In this document: positions 46,591 through 59,384 of the stretch, piece by piece
How positions within the stretch are numbered: the stretch's first letter is position 1
Layout: every line of letters begins with the position of its first letter
Assembly (NCBI GenBank): GCA_036426205.1
Contig: CM071568.1
Span: 228,876,148 to 228,940,147, forward strand
Source: Ascaphus truei
Lineage: Eukaryota; Chordata; Amphibia; Anura; Ascaphidae
DNA: 64,000 bases
Reading direction: 5' to 3'
Program-made: the position numbers and the translations under genes
Notes under the pieces: model-generated
The model's input: only the letters and a program-made list of their open reading frames with translations
Told to the model about the DNA's origin: nothing
The model's database searches: none

Positions 46591-48227
46591 CAGTTAGGTC
46601 CGGAAATAATTGGACACTAATAGAAGTTTTGTTATTTCGGCTGTGTACCAAAATAAATTCAAGTTACAGTTTAATAATGAATATGGGCTTAAAGTGCAGT
46701 CTATCAGCTTTAATTTTAGGGTATTCACATCTAAATTGGAGGAAGGGTTTAGGAATTACATCTCTTTAATATGTAGCCCCCTCTTTTTCAAGGGACCAAA
46801 AGTAATTGGACAATTGACTCAAAGCTGTTTCATGGACAGGTGTGGGCTATTCCTTCGTTATTTCATTATCAATTAAGCAGGTAAAAGGTCTGGCGTTGAT
46901 TCCAGGTGTGGCATTCGGAAGCTGTTGCTGTGAACCCACAACATGCGGTCAAAGTAGCTCTCAATGCAAGTGAAACATGGCATCCTTAGGTTGCAAAAAA
47001 AAGAAAATCCATCAGAGAGATAGCAGGAACATTAGGAGTGGCCAAATCAACAGTTTGGTACATTCAGAGAAAAAAAGAATGCATTGGTGAGCTCTGCAAC
47101 ACAAAAAGGCCTGGACGTCCACGGAAGACAACAGTGGTGGATGATCGTAGGATCCTTTCCATGGTATAGAAAAACCCCTTCACAACATCCAGCCAAGTGA
47201 AGAACACTCCAGGAGGAAGGCATATCATTATCCAAGTCTACCATAAAGAGAAGACTTCATGAGAGCAAATACAGAGGGTTCACCCCAAGGTGCAAACCAT
47301 TCATAAGCCTCAAGAATAGAAAGGCCAGATTAGACTTTGCCAAACAATTTCTAAAAAAGCCAGCCCAGTTCTGGAACAGTATTCTTTGGACAGATGAAAC
47401 TAAGATCAACCTGTACCAGAATGATGGGAAGAAAAAAGTATGGCGAAGGCTTAGAACGGATCATGATCCGAAGCATACTACATAATCTGTAAAGCACGGT
47501 GGAGGCAATGTGATGGCATGGGCATGCATGGCTCACAATGGCACCAGGTCACTAGTGTTTATTGATGATGTGACAGAAGAGAGAAGCAGCCGGATGAATT
47601 CTGAAGTTTATAGGGATATATTGTCTGCTCAGATACCACCAAATTCAGTGAAGTTAATTGGACGGTGCTTCACTTTACAGATGGACAATGACCCAAAACA
47701 TTCTGCGAAAGCAACCCAGGATTTTTTAAGGCAAAGAAGTGGAATATTCTGCAATGGCCGAGTCAATCACCTGATCTCAACCCGATTGAGCATGCATTTC
47801 ACTTGCTGAAGACAAAACTTAAGGCAGAAAGACCCACGAACAAACAACTGAAGACGGCTGCAGTAAAGGCCTGGCAAAGCATCACAAAGGAGGAAACCCA
47901 GCGTTTGGTGATGTCCATGCGTTCCAGACTTCAAGCAGTGATTGCCTGCATAGGATTCTCGACAAAGTATTAAAAATGAACATTTTATTTATGAGTGTTT
48001 AAATTTGTCCAATTACATTTGAGCCCCTGAAATAAGGGGACTGTGTATGAAAATGGTTGCAATTCCTAAATGTTTCATATGATATTTTTGTTCAACGCCT
48101 TGAATTAAAGCTGAAAGTCTGCACTTCTATTGCATCTCTGTTTTTTCATTTCAAATCCCTTGTGGTGGCGTACAGAGCCAAAATTATGAAAATTGTGTCA
48201 GTGTCCAATTATTTCCGGACCTAACTG
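46591..48227 (+). mobile_element. Tc1-like transposon, near-complete, dead transposase
   Basis: Inverted termini agree perfectly over 28 bp (CAGTTAGGTCCGGAAATAAT and onward). TA follows the 3' end; the 5' flank has CA, slightly decayed. The transposase runs from about 46975 to 47975. The helix-turn-helix part (IREIAGTLGVAKSTV) and the GRPR hook (RPGRPRKTTVVDD) are clear. DDE-domain pieces follow: a DETK-like site near 47394, GGGNVMAWACMAHNG, MDNDPKHSAKATQDF, and [13 protein letters not shown] text near 47763 in a shifted frame. Many stops and frameshifts occur. Confidence 0.9.
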
Positions 48228-48229
48228 TA

Positions 48230-48279
48230 CTGCTGCGGCACAGTTTATTCGAGCATTTGCCCGTTCTGTGCCGCAGCAG
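48230..48279. repeat. Perfect 14-bp-arm hairpin beside Tc1 element
   Basis: CTGCTGCGGCACAG (48230-48243) and CTGTGCCGCAGCAG (48266-48279) flank a 22-nt loop, right next to the Tc1 3' end. It begins a GC-rich block reaching about 48570. Confidence 0.85.
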
Positions 48280-48580
48280 TAGCCTGGCGCGCGCCCGAGT
48301 GTGACGGGCGCGCGCCGAAGCAGCGGAAGAGCGCCCTCCGATCGGGGCGCTCTCCCTACCGCTGCCGGGTCCGCCGGGTCCCCCGGAACCCCCTGCCGCT
48401 GTCCCGCGATCGCGGGACACCAGGGCTCCCTCGGGGAGCCCCTGGACACGCGTGCAGGGGGCGCAGGCTCCCGATGACGCGTGACCGCGCGTCTATGACG
48501 CGCGGCACGCCGAGGGGCGGCCACTAGCAAGCCGGGAAATCTCCCGGCTTGCGGATCTGGCCGCACTGCGATAAAGTGTG
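48280..48580. repeat. GC-rich block, probable non-autonomous element
   Basis: Repeated GCGCGCGCC motifs, and a hairpin pairing CAAGCCGGGAAATC with its near-inverse GATTTCCCGGCTTG at 48529-48552. The 122-aa minus frame is GC-driven. Confidence 0.4.
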
Positions 48581-50856
48581 TCGCCAGTGTATATGCTCAG
48601 CACCCAGAATGGAATTGTAAATAGCTAGTATGATGTTCGGAATGATCCGATAGCATTGCTTTTCTTTTTCACTATCATTTTTGTTTTACGCAAGATAGTA
48701 AAAAGTAAATCCAGCAAGTGTAAGGTCCAGTATTAGCAAACCTATTCTGCGTCCACTCAAAGGGGCAATCTTCCGTTCTCAACTTTTGAAGATCTCTTTT
48801 TGTATTTTTTTTAAATGCTGTTTACAACCATATGACCATAATTTCCTCCACAAAACTTAAATGTTTTGGGAAGGTAATTCTATATACTGTACACGTAGTC
48901 CTCGCTATCCACCATTTCACTTTACACCGAATGGCATATCCAACGTTTTACAATGCAACCCTACGGGCTGTTTTTCGACGCTTGAATGCGTTATCCAACA
49001 CTCGCCAACAATGATTAACATGGGAGTCGCTTTACAACGGTTTCACTATCAAACGCTACTTCCGTTGGATAACCGAGGACTGCTTGTAGTCTGAATTTTC
49101 AGACAATAACTGCGATTGATTTGAATTTGTTGGGGAGTTTTGACCTCAAAAGCCCGAATGGCCACATCACAATATAGAATTACCAACTAATTGTTTTGAT
49201 TTGGGATATGTTGAGATAAAATTAACAGGCCCAGGTAAAATAAAAGAAACAACTAATATGTGTAACTGGCTTCCTTGTAAAGATTAAACAATTATTGTAG
49301 TGAAGCTTTTACTTCTGTAATATGTAAAGCAATTTTTTTTTAATGTTAAATCATATTACATACGTATGGTACAATTCTTTTATCTGTTTGGCTGTGAAAA
49401 AATGACTTCACATGCACAAAGGATAAACTATGGCCATTCTAGAAACGTATATTTCAAAGCCACCAACTCCCTACATTTATCCTATTAAACATGTCACCGT
49501 CATTTGTTCACTTTAGTCTTCTCAAGTGTCCCTGTCACTTTAAATAGATAAATAATTGGTAGTACTGCACCTTTAAAGCCACAATCCCTCCCAGAAGCCT
49601 ATGTGAGTTTAACTTCCATTACGCTTCATAATCTTTCTGCTGCTCTGGGGAGAGCTTCATTTGAACTTCCCTGACACTTAATAAAGCATCAAGTTTTAAA
49701 AATGAAAACAGCCCTGTAAAGGGCAAGAATACCGCTTACTGTAAGTGCAACACTAAAATGGCAAATGTTCACAATCGGCACGGACTGCTGATTACATCCA
49801 TTGAATGTTCGAGAGAGTCCAGAAGTACAAAGCATTTGCCGTTTTAGTGATTAAGAAGTGAGAATTCTCATCTGCAATGTCTTCTCCTGTTGGTAAAAAC
49901 ATGCTGTTTAGTTTGCATTTACATTGCATTTTAAAATGTTTATTTGCTATCAATCCTAAACATGAAATGTATGTGAAAACATGTTGTTCGGAAACATTGT
50001 TTCCCTTGAAATTCTTTTCCCTCAGGCTGGTGCTGGGCTTAGTGCTCTCAATGCTAAAGCCTGGATTTACCTGTGAGATGCTGACTAAAAGGGTTAGGAT
50101 TAGGGATGTTTATTAGCTATTCCTTGCAGCTCTTGCCAAAATGAGCAGGCAATACCATTTCAGGAAATCTCCGTTCTTTATACAGTGCTTAAAGTTTTTG
50201 TACTAAATTCTCTTCAGAGGTAAGATTTTTGACCACACGCCATTTTTTTCCACCATCTCCTTCTCCCTGCACGTTGTGGAAATGGTCCAATTTTCTTGGT
50301 CAGGAGACATTGTTTGATGGGAGTGTCCATAGAATACGGAGGTGCTTGGAATGCTTGTGAATTTCAAGTGTAAGTTCCAGAGCTTTCACCCTTATTGTTT
50401 GCTTCCCAACTGGATACAGTAAGATTCCTGACACCATCCAAAGACCTCTTTTTAATAAAGAGCTGATACAATATGTGCCAAAATGGCCGATCAAACCGTT
50501 TTTGGACAGATATCCCCATTGGAGTAATTGGAGAATAACGGCCCAATAGAACGCTTCTGCACATACAGAATTAACTCTTAAATCCATATCAAGGGCTATC
50601 CCAGATTAAAGTGGAAGAAACAATTCTGTGGGAGAGAGGGAGAGAGGGAGAGAGGGAGAGAGCTTCATGTCTTTGGAAATTAAAAGCAGCACATTTGGAT
50701 CCTGAAACCTCAAACTTTCTTGTAATACAGGATGGTATTCAAAAGCATTTATGCAACGTTTTGGTTGCAATCTGCTAACTAACTTAATCCGTGACTGGAG
50801 CACCGAATATAAATATAAGCATAATTACATTCTGACATACGGATGTGCTATACAGG
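48581..50856. other. Intron sequence with a pogo-type MITE and one unrecognised frame
   Basis: The MITE is listed next. A 95-aa minus frame (50300-50587) has a coding-like appearance but no recognised family. A GAGAGGGA tract is at 50628-50661. Confidence 0.4.
48892..49086. mobile_element. pogo/Tigger-type MITE, 'GTCCTCGC' family
   Basis: Termini CACGTAGTCCTCGCTATCC and GGATAACCGAGGACTGCTTG are inverted, with TA on each side. Related to 23811-24000. Non-coding. Confidence 0.75.
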
Positions 50857-51659
50857 TGCAACTGCCGGTTGTCAACCGCTTGCCAAGGAAAATCCGGGAT
50901 CATTTCGTGGTCACTCGTGAGATGGTCCATAGCAGGCTGTAATGGACCATCGAATTAACACAGCGGGGGTCCTTGCGTTTGAATGGGACTCGCTCTGTGT
51001 GAATCCTACTGGGTTCCATGTGTCTATAAAGAGACGTGCAGTAGGAGAGAGAGACTGAATCGGTCTCTCTACCTGCGCGCCTCTAAAAGGTGATCGCAGG
51101 GCTTTTATTTTATTTTAATAATACAGTATTGTAGCAGGGGGTCTCGGGAGCTGAAACGCATGGATTTCAGGTCCGGGGACCCCGTGCTTCCCGAGTTACA
51201 GGCCCTGTTATTGGGTGCCGGTTTCCCAGCAGTCATGTTTAAGTTCTCCCGCGTCACGGCCCACATTATCGGGGGATTTGAACAAAGCAAAGGGATACCG
51301 GCACCCCATAACAGGGCCTGTAACCAGTATGCAGGGGGTCCCCGGACCGAAAATCAATGCGGTTCAGCCCCGGACTCCCCCTGCTACAATACTGTATTAT
51401 TACAATAAAAGCTCAGCGATCGCCTATTAGAGGCACGCAGGGAGAGTGACTGATTCAGTCTGTCTCTTACTGCGCGTCTCTTACGGACAGGTGGAACCTG
51501 GTAGGATTCACACAGCGCGAGTCCCACTCAAATGGAGGGACCCCCGCTGTGTTAATCCGATGGGCCATTAGTCTGTCCGCTGGAATCTCGCTGCGTAGGA
51601 CAGGATAAAGTGCCGAATACGCAACGCAAGCGGTCGACCACAGGCAGTTAGTTGCACCT
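50857..51659. mobile_element. Long-arm palindromic MITE, TA flanks
   Basis: Ends CAGGTGCAACTGCC and GGCAGTTAGTTGCACCTG are inverted, with TA on both sides. The arms continue for about 400 bp each as imperfect inverses: AACACAGCGGGGGTCC pairs with GGACCCCCGCTGTGTT, and ACAGTATTGTAGCAGGGG pairs with CCCCTGCTACAATACTGT. The whole element folds back on itself. Its class is not clear. The right half recurs at 62880-63322. Confidence 0.75.
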
Positions 51660-52290
51660 GTACTTTGTCCAAATTAATTTTGACCAATTTGAATTTCGAC
51701 AACTTGCCTAATATATACAAACTGTTACCTCTGCACCACAATAAACAAATATAACTTAAACATTTTCCAAACTTTACTCGTAACCAGTCCAAGAAAGTTT
51801 TGAAAGAAAATGCACAAAAATGAAAGTATGCCTCTGTTTCTAGAACTTTGCATGATTTCAAAATCTTTTTATATGTGAGAGAATTAAGGGAACAAAACAT
51901 TTACTACTTCCGGAAAAATAGCCATTTAATAAAAGCGCCAGAGAATTAGAAAACAGAGCGGCAGCAACAAAATAGTTAGATGAGGAAACATTAGGCATTC
52001 ATTACAAATAATGAGGATGCAGTTACTTTGCTGTTTGAAATCTCGGTGACTAATATTCCTTCAAAATAGAACTACCGTATAATGCTGTGTTTCACAATTG
52101 GGATGAAACGAAGAATGATTGCACTTGAGTAAGAGGAGGAGGATGCCCTCCAGTTTCACCATCAAACAATCTCCTCATTCATGGTGAAAGAAGAAGTTGA
52201 AAAGGGGAGAGCACTCTTGTTGGTGGAAGTGGAGGGAACGACCCACTTTACGCAACAGGGAGGAGCAAAAGGAAATCCGTTCTCAAGTTT
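51313..52290 (+). repeat. Duplicated segment, copy A
   Basis: This stretch includes the right half of the palindromic MITE and about 630 bp of flank after it. It recurs at 62880-64000 (copy B). Because flank and MITE match together, this is a duplication of the locus and not two MITE insertions. Confidence 0.8.
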
Positions 52291-52307
52291 CAACTTATGG
52301 TGTATGG

Positions 52308-52819
52308 CAGGGGAGCGCAATCTTTATCCCCTGCCGGCTGTCCTGCTCTCTGCGCGCCCCCCTCCCTCCTTACCATGGTTCCCGGCGTCATGACGTCACA
52401 TTGCAATATCAACACCATTCCACAGGGCCTCTGTAAGACTGGGCCAGGGTGGCACTGAGCGGGCGAGCGCACTCACGCTGGCCGCGATGAAACACATTGC
52501 AGCAATGTGTGTGGCCAACGTGAGCGAGCGCCTGCGCGGCGCTTAGCTGCTTGCCGAAGCAAGCAAAATGTAATTTGTGTCTCGCTTGCGCGTCACGTGA
52601 GCGGTTCGCCCAATGAGGACTAACCAGCTCTGTGAAGTCATTGCCGCACCCCCCGAATCGCCCCCCTGTGCACGCACCTAGCTGGCCACAAATCTCCCGA
52701 CCGAGCAGGGAGCGTGACGTCACACGCATGAGCACCAGCGTGCCCGCTCCCTGCCTGGCTACAGCCTAAACCCCGCGCCCCCCACAGTTAATCTTCGCCC
52801 CCCAGTTTGCGCACCGCTG
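52308..52819. mobile_element. hAT-type MITE, family A, carrying a Harbinger-like MITE
   Basis: Ends CAGGGGAGCGCAATCTTT and CAGTTTGCGCACCGCTG are inverted. Flanking octamers GTGTATGG and GTTTATGG agree at 7 of 8. Inside, 52434-52768 has TAA-flanked GACTGGGCCAGGGTGGC / GCCTGGCTACAGCC termini of a Harbinger-like MITE, with the TCACGTGAGCGGTTCGCCC core. Confidence 0.8.
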
Positions 52820-52866
52820 GTTTATGGGACTTTTCAACAAGTATTCCAAAGGGGTCAGTGTGTGAT

Positions 52867-52873
52867 GTGTGTG

Positions 52874-52916
<43 letters not shown>

Positions 52917-52969
52917 GTGATATATATGTTAATGTATATGTATGTATATGATATATATATTATATATTA

Positions 52970-53009
<40 letters not shown>

Positions 53010-53100
53010 TTATGTGTGTGTGTGTTTGTGTGTGTTGTGTGTGTTGTGTGTGTGTGGTGTATTATATATATATATTATATATATAATATACTACTGTATT
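52867..53100. repeat. GT and TA microsatellites
   Basis: GT tract (52877-52918), TA tract (52955-53006), GT-rich tract (53012-53057) and TA tract (53060-53090). The Tyr/Ile-rich frames here are artefacts. Confidence 0.95.
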
Positions 53101-56100
53101 AACAAAAATGTTAACATTTGCATCATATATGTTCAGTTTCTTAGCATTTAACTTGTTGAGTAACTGTCTGGAAATTAGCAATAGTAGGTAGTCTAAGGGC
53201 CACTCACCCCCTAGTGGTCTTGAGTTAGCCCAGAGACCGCAAGTTGAAAAGCCCTGGTATACAAACTACTCTTTTATTGTGTGTGTGTTTAAAACCACTG
53301 TTGCATATCACGGTCATTGTATCATTTTGGTGATGAGCAATTGCACCTTTTACATACATTATGTCCCTTCTGTGGAGCCTGTATGAGGCATCTCGTGTGA
53401 TTCAAACCCCTTTAAAACTTGCGCGTCTGCAGCACTGTTCCAATTCCTAAATCAGGGAGTTACCAGCAGTCACACATCCTAACTATTGTGTATTACACAT
53501 GAAATCCTCCACACCGAGGAATTATCCATATCTGTGGATTTATGTCTTACTGAAGCGATCTTGGCTTCCTATAGCTGTTTAAAATGTTCACAGATGATTC
53601 TAATTCTGGAGGATCTGAACCATCAAGTGGGATTGCCAAAATCCCAAATAAAATTAGAGGAACAGCCGTGGTTTTTTTTTTCTTTTCTTTTTTCTTCGAT
53701 TCTTGTAAAATGTGTTCTGTTTAGTTATGTTAAAACATTAAGGCCGTGCTATTCCCTAAGACACTTTCCGGTTCTGACATCTTATGGTTCATTCAAGTTT
53801 AATGGGATGTAAGGAGTCTTCCAGTGGAGGACGGCGTTTTAAGAGAGAGCACCACTTAATACGTTTTTCTTTTTCGAGGGCTTTACAAAGCACTAAAACA
53901 CTGATATGTTAAAGATTTTCCCTTTTTGCTTCACTTCCATTTCAAGCAAGTTAGTTAAATATAGTCACTTTTATACTGCTTTTTTGTTAATCCCTTTGGT
54001 TATGGAGAGATCTGGAGAATGTGACATCATGCTTAAGGATATATTCACTTTTATAAAACCTTCATCTTTCCAAACCGGCATTCACAGTGACTTTTGAAAA
54101 AGTTATCTTTTTGAGGTGGATGTTGAGACAAAAAAAAAATAATCTAAAAATCTTGTACACATTGTGCTATTTGCAGCTAAAAATACATTGTCGCTCTGTG
54201 TGCATGCCCTGGTGAGAACCTAGGCTTGGCCGTAGATGTACTTATTTGACCTGCATCCTTGCAGATCGGCATCTTTTAAACCAGATTTGCGTTTGACAGT
54301 ACAAGCAATTGTACTATTGCAAGGGGGCATCATTTTCTAGGCTTCTCTGCCTGCTTGCATATTGCCATAGATTGCTTGTTTGTTACTTGGTGCCAGCACA
54401 CACTGATTTTAAAGCTTTCATCCAGTTAATGTAATTTGTCTCTTACTGGAACAAAGAGCAGGAAGCATGCAATTTTTGCTTCATCAAATGAAAATTAGTA
54501 GCATGAGTTTATTGGCGTTTCAATACAGCAGGTCTAAATGTAGCTTATGGGACAGGCTATAATGTAACTCGTTTATGAATCATTCCTCTTTATAAAGATA
54601 ATGACCAAGCAATTGTATTTCAAGGCTATCTAGTGAACATTTAAATAATATTGCATGGCGTAGGAATGTATATATTGGCAATGAAAACAGACAAATGCAC
54701 AGGAATTTAGCCTGAGGTTTTGTTTATAGGTGATAACATATTTGTTTTGTTGAAATTCTCTTCCATCATATAAATCTAATGGGATTATGTTAGGTTTCAC
54801 AGGGTGTAGTTTAGTAAACATCTGTGTATTTATTTAGCATTGCAGGCCTGCTAAAAGAAAGCTTTACCGTACAGTACTTAAAGCAGCAGTCCACACTAAT
54901 CGCTGGTTTTTAAAAATAAATAAGAGCAGGATGTGCTAAGGAGGCAAGATACTAACAATTATTTTACGGTAGTTCAATATATGAAGGCTTTCGGGGTGAT
55001 TGCTGCTTAAAGGGGTGGGGATAGAAGTGATAAAAGGTCATTAGCTAGTTCTCCTCGGGACCAATCAGATGGTTGTGTAAAAAGAGCCGTCGATATGAAT
55101 TCCTTTTGTATGTGCATAAATATCACTAACCACCTTTACAGTGCTTGAAGGGATTCTGTGCCTTGCTTTGCACATTGTACATGCTTAAAATAGAGCCCCA
55201 ATGCCACTTTCATTCACTGACGGAAATTAACGGTGGGGCCCTTTTGTGCTGTTCCAGCTACTTCTTTTTTATAGATGGAGATATATCGCTATCGCTATCC
55301 GATAATTCATTCAGAAGATATGCACATTTGAAATATTAAGTGTCTGGGAAGTTAAAATTCTGTTCTATTTTATTTAAGAGCAGAACTAGGATCAGGGCCA
55401 TGTCATAGCTGCAATAGTGATCACGTGGTGCCAGAGCGTTTCTGTACCACCAGTGTAATAAAAATGGCGAGGAATATGAAGTATTTCTATCAATCTGGTA
55501 CTTCAGGGGTGAATGTGGTTACAGTTTGACTTACAAATACAAAGAAATGTTTGTCTTATTAAACCCTGGGCCTGGCCTAGTTTATAGGACTGATAGAATC
55601 TAGAGATCAGAGCATCTGCTTTGCCAGAGATGGGATTAAATTATGACACTTCTGACACTTCTGACACTCAAATAAACAGGACACCTTTAAAGGTACTTTC
55701 AAAGCATTCTGGGAAGGGTTCTACAGAGTGTTAAGGGGCGTGACTAACCCTATCATTCAAAAATTTGAAATGTGAAAATATTATGGACCTGACACCTCTT
55801 CTGAAGTATACCGGATAGGTTTTTGTAAATGTTGCAATTAAACAAGTCAAATTATGCCAAGCCCTTCATGTTTAGGAGGTGGCAAGGGATATCCATTTGA
55901 GGGCAAGTCTGTTAAAATTAGTCTCGTTACATTAGTCAAACTCGCCTGAATCTATTGATGTGATTCTCGTCAAAGTATTAGAGAAATTGATATGAAGTCT
56001 TTTATATATTTAGTCAGACTTTAAACAGCACTTTTTTTTTTTCTGTCATAAAATGTTAGACAGAGTTGATGTTGTTTTTATGGGGAAGAAAGATTACATG

Positions 56101-56400
56101 AGTCTCATCAAGGTAATATGAAAATCAGAATTCAACAACAAGATGTGCGTTTTGGGAGCAGACACATGAGTTCTCATCTTTCCTACACTAGTGACCTCTC
56201 TGGGAAAAACCTATGACACCTAGTCAAGTATAGGAATTTCTACTTCTGTTTTATCTTTTTAATTTTAAGAAACTATTCTGCATTTATTGTAACTGTATTA
56301 AAAGTATGTGTGCTAAGTAGCACTCCACAAAAATTAAAATATGAAAAATATAGATAAAAATAAATATGGTGCAAGGGAAAAGGGAGGAACCTCAGCCCCC
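53101..56400. other. Intron sequence, no gene supported
   Basis: A repeat start AAAGCAGCAGTCCACAC lies at 54881, as at 15478. Frames of 60-108 aa are unrecognised. Confidence 0.4.
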
Positions 56401-56410
56401 CCAGGATAAG

Positions 56411-57630
56411 TCACAAATATCTACTATGCTTCCTAGCACAAAGTCAGACAAAATGGCAATTAGAAAAATGCAAAGTGTATTAAATATGGATACAAATACA
56501 AAGCTAGCCTCAATGTAGGCCTGGAAGGAAATCCTCACGGAGCAGAACAATATGCATCAATGAGAAGGAGAGGGAGGGAGGGAGGGTTATGGAGGGGAGA
56601 CAAGGGAGTGAAAAAACACAAGGAGAAGGGGGGAGAAATAAGATATACAAAACACGTAATGAATCGGGTGATAAAAATATAAAGGGGGGGGGGGCAATGT
56701 TTCGGGGCCTAAATCGATCCTTCTTCATGCCCGTTCCCACAGACAAGGAGTCTATGGTACTTCCATATTATTACACCTCCATCCAATAAACCTCTCCACA
56801 AAAAAAAGGGTAACTGAAAAATATACAAAGTATGTCAAATATCCCTAAATAGGACAATATATAGCACTTGAATGAGACAGTGAAAATCAACAGAATATAT
56901 AATGACTCAGAGATCCCCAAACAATAGCTACAGTTCCTACATGCTAGGGTAATAACAGTACTAAATACTAGGATAATGTCCAAATTGCAAGTTCAGATAT
57001 ACTGTTTGCTCAGAGTCCAAAGGGAAGTGAACCAGTCAGTGTAGCAGGGAACACTGTTGGGTCAAGCAGATAAAAGCTGATAAAGTAAAAAAAATGAATG
57101 AACAATACAAATTGTCTCTTGTGTTTAGTGTCAGCAGCTCTCTTGTGAAGTCATCAGCTGATGTCATTTTATAGTCTGTTGATTTTCACAGTCTCATTCA
57201 AGTGCTATATATTGTCCTATTTAGGGATAATTGACATACTTTGTATATTTTTCAGTTACTCTTTTTAAGAATGTTTTTTGGGTGGAGGTGTAATAATAGG
57301 GAAGTACCATAGACTCCATAGGGGCCATTTAGGCCCCGAAACGTTGCCCCCCTTATATTTTTATCACCCGATTCATTACGTGTTTTGTACATATTATTTC
57401 AACTCCTTCCCCCTTTTCCCCTTGTGTTTTTTCATTCCCTTGTCTCCCCTCCATAACCCTCCCTCTCCTTCTCATTGATGCATATTGTTCTGCTCCGTGA
57501 GGATTTCCTTCCAGGCCTACATTGAGGCTAGCTTTGTATTTGCATCCATATTTAATACATTTTGCATTTTTCTAAGTGTCATTTTGTCTGACTGTGTGCT
57601 GGGAACCATAGTATATATTGTAACTGTATG
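56411..57630. repeat. Inverted pair of hammerhead-bearing terminal-repeat-like arms
   Basis: The left arm (about 56411-56895) and the inverted right arm (about 57171-57630) match closely over more than 400 bp with a 275-bp spacer. Shared text includes GCTAGCCTCAATGTAGGCC / GGCCTACATTGAGGCTAGC. Each arm has a GGCCCCGAAAC(A/G)TTGCCCC site (56693-56710 minus, 57331-57350 plus). In the right arm GGGGCC and GGCCCC pair as stem II around ATTTA. Inverted terminal repeats with hammerheads are known in Penelope-like elements. No internal reverse transcriptase is present. Confidence 0.65.
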
Positions 57631-59380
57631 TTCATGTAGTAATCTTTTTTTTCCCCTGAAATCTAAAGCATTGTATTTTTATATATATTAAACCAATCTT
57701 TAATAATCTTTAATAAGTAATGCTTTGTGCTTTCAATTGGCGTGGCCGAGCAGTGACTGGCGCTGATTGCTTGATGAGGAGGTCATGTGTCCCTTCAGTG
57801 CTCCTGAAACACAAATGAATCTGTCTCTGCAAGCGCCTAGCACCCGCGAGTGTACCGGCGCTCCGTGAGCGTGGCCGGACACCTTGGCATTCACCAAGCA
57901 CGGTCAGCGGCACAGAAAATGCAGCCTGAGAGATGTAAAAAAAAAAAAAATGGAATTGATCCCCATCACATATATAGGTCACTTCTCGTATCATATACAG
58001 TATGCATGTGACATTTCGTATTCTCAAACTGGGCGAGGAGTTTGTGCATTTAATCTAGGCTTCTACTTTTTTTTTAACTTTTCCGTTATGTTGATTAAAT
58101 CTGTAGACTCACACTCCCTCCGCTTGGCCTCACTTTTACAGATAAGCGAATCTGCCAGGACAAGCCAAGCTTTCCTTTCCTGTTGTCTAAAGTGTTCAGC
58201 AATATGCTGTGTCAGGTTTTGTTACTTGTGGACATTTCTTCTTGACTTTTATTAGAACATCGGAAAAGTGAAATCACTCAGACCTATATCACTCCTTATT
58301 TCACGTTAAACGTTTGTTTTAGAATTTATGGTATATTGAATATTTTTTTCTTATTTGGGCTTGGAACAGTTTGACAACGTGCATAGAATAAACAATGTGT
58401 ACTTTTTTTGTATTAAGGACTTGCCTAAATATGGAAATGTCACTGATTAGTGTTAAAGTACTTCTTAAGAATTCATAATGACTGTAATTTGCATTTATCA
58501 AAATGTATTTGAGCTCAACATTTATTTTAAAAAAACCATACTGCCAGATATCAATAGACACAGCTCCTAGCGACTGGAGTTTAAATTGAATTCTACTTTT
58601 AGAGCAACCGTAAATGATTAAATAAATTGCCCCAATTCTGAACAGAACATACAGGACCCCTATAAGCTCATATTGAACCCCCAAAAAAACCACAACATAT
58701 ACGCATATGAGTCAAAGAGGAGTGCTACTGAGCATGGCAATATATATTTAAAACCAGAGACAGAACACGAAACACAGAGCACAGTGCTACATCCAAAGAC
58801 ACTAATACACGGTACAGTGCCTAAATATAGATATAGATAGATATATAGATATAGATAACTTTTGAATAATATGGTCTTTTAGTTTAAATCTTTGGCCAAT
58901 TCTAAGCAGAAATGTTTTGTCTGTAAACAGGTTTTCCTCCATATCACCTGAATTGAATGACCTGTAGCATGTTCTGCATTCAAAACAGCAGGAACTTTTT
59001 CATGCCAAACTCGCATGCTGTAGGCATGAATTATGCACTCAATGTTCCCATTGGCATTACTTGGGAAATAGCTATCTTTAAGGAATATTGAGGTGGTTTA
59101 AAACTCTTTGAAACTTCACTGTACACGCTCCACTGGTTAAAGCACATTATATTTAAAGACATCACACCTTTTGGGATTCTCTCAAAACTAGAGCCATTTC
59201 CCCTTGCAAATATGAATTGAGTAACAAGATGATAGCATGCCCATTTGTAGGGTAAAGAAACGAAAAATTAGATACCCTGTACCAAAATAAATAAGTCCCA
59301 GCAATAAGGGTGTACTGAATTCAGAATAAGGTAAAAGGCAAAAGGGTTAATTTTAAATAAACATGTTGGGCATGCAAAAT
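57631..59380. other. Intron sequence with a decayed dispersed repeat
   Basis: A decayed copy of the 16330 repeat lies at about 58690-58930, with a TAGA-type tract at 58826-58857. The 124-aa minus frame (58319-58693) is A/T-rich and unrecognised. Confidence 0.4.
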
Positions 59381-59384
59381 TGGT

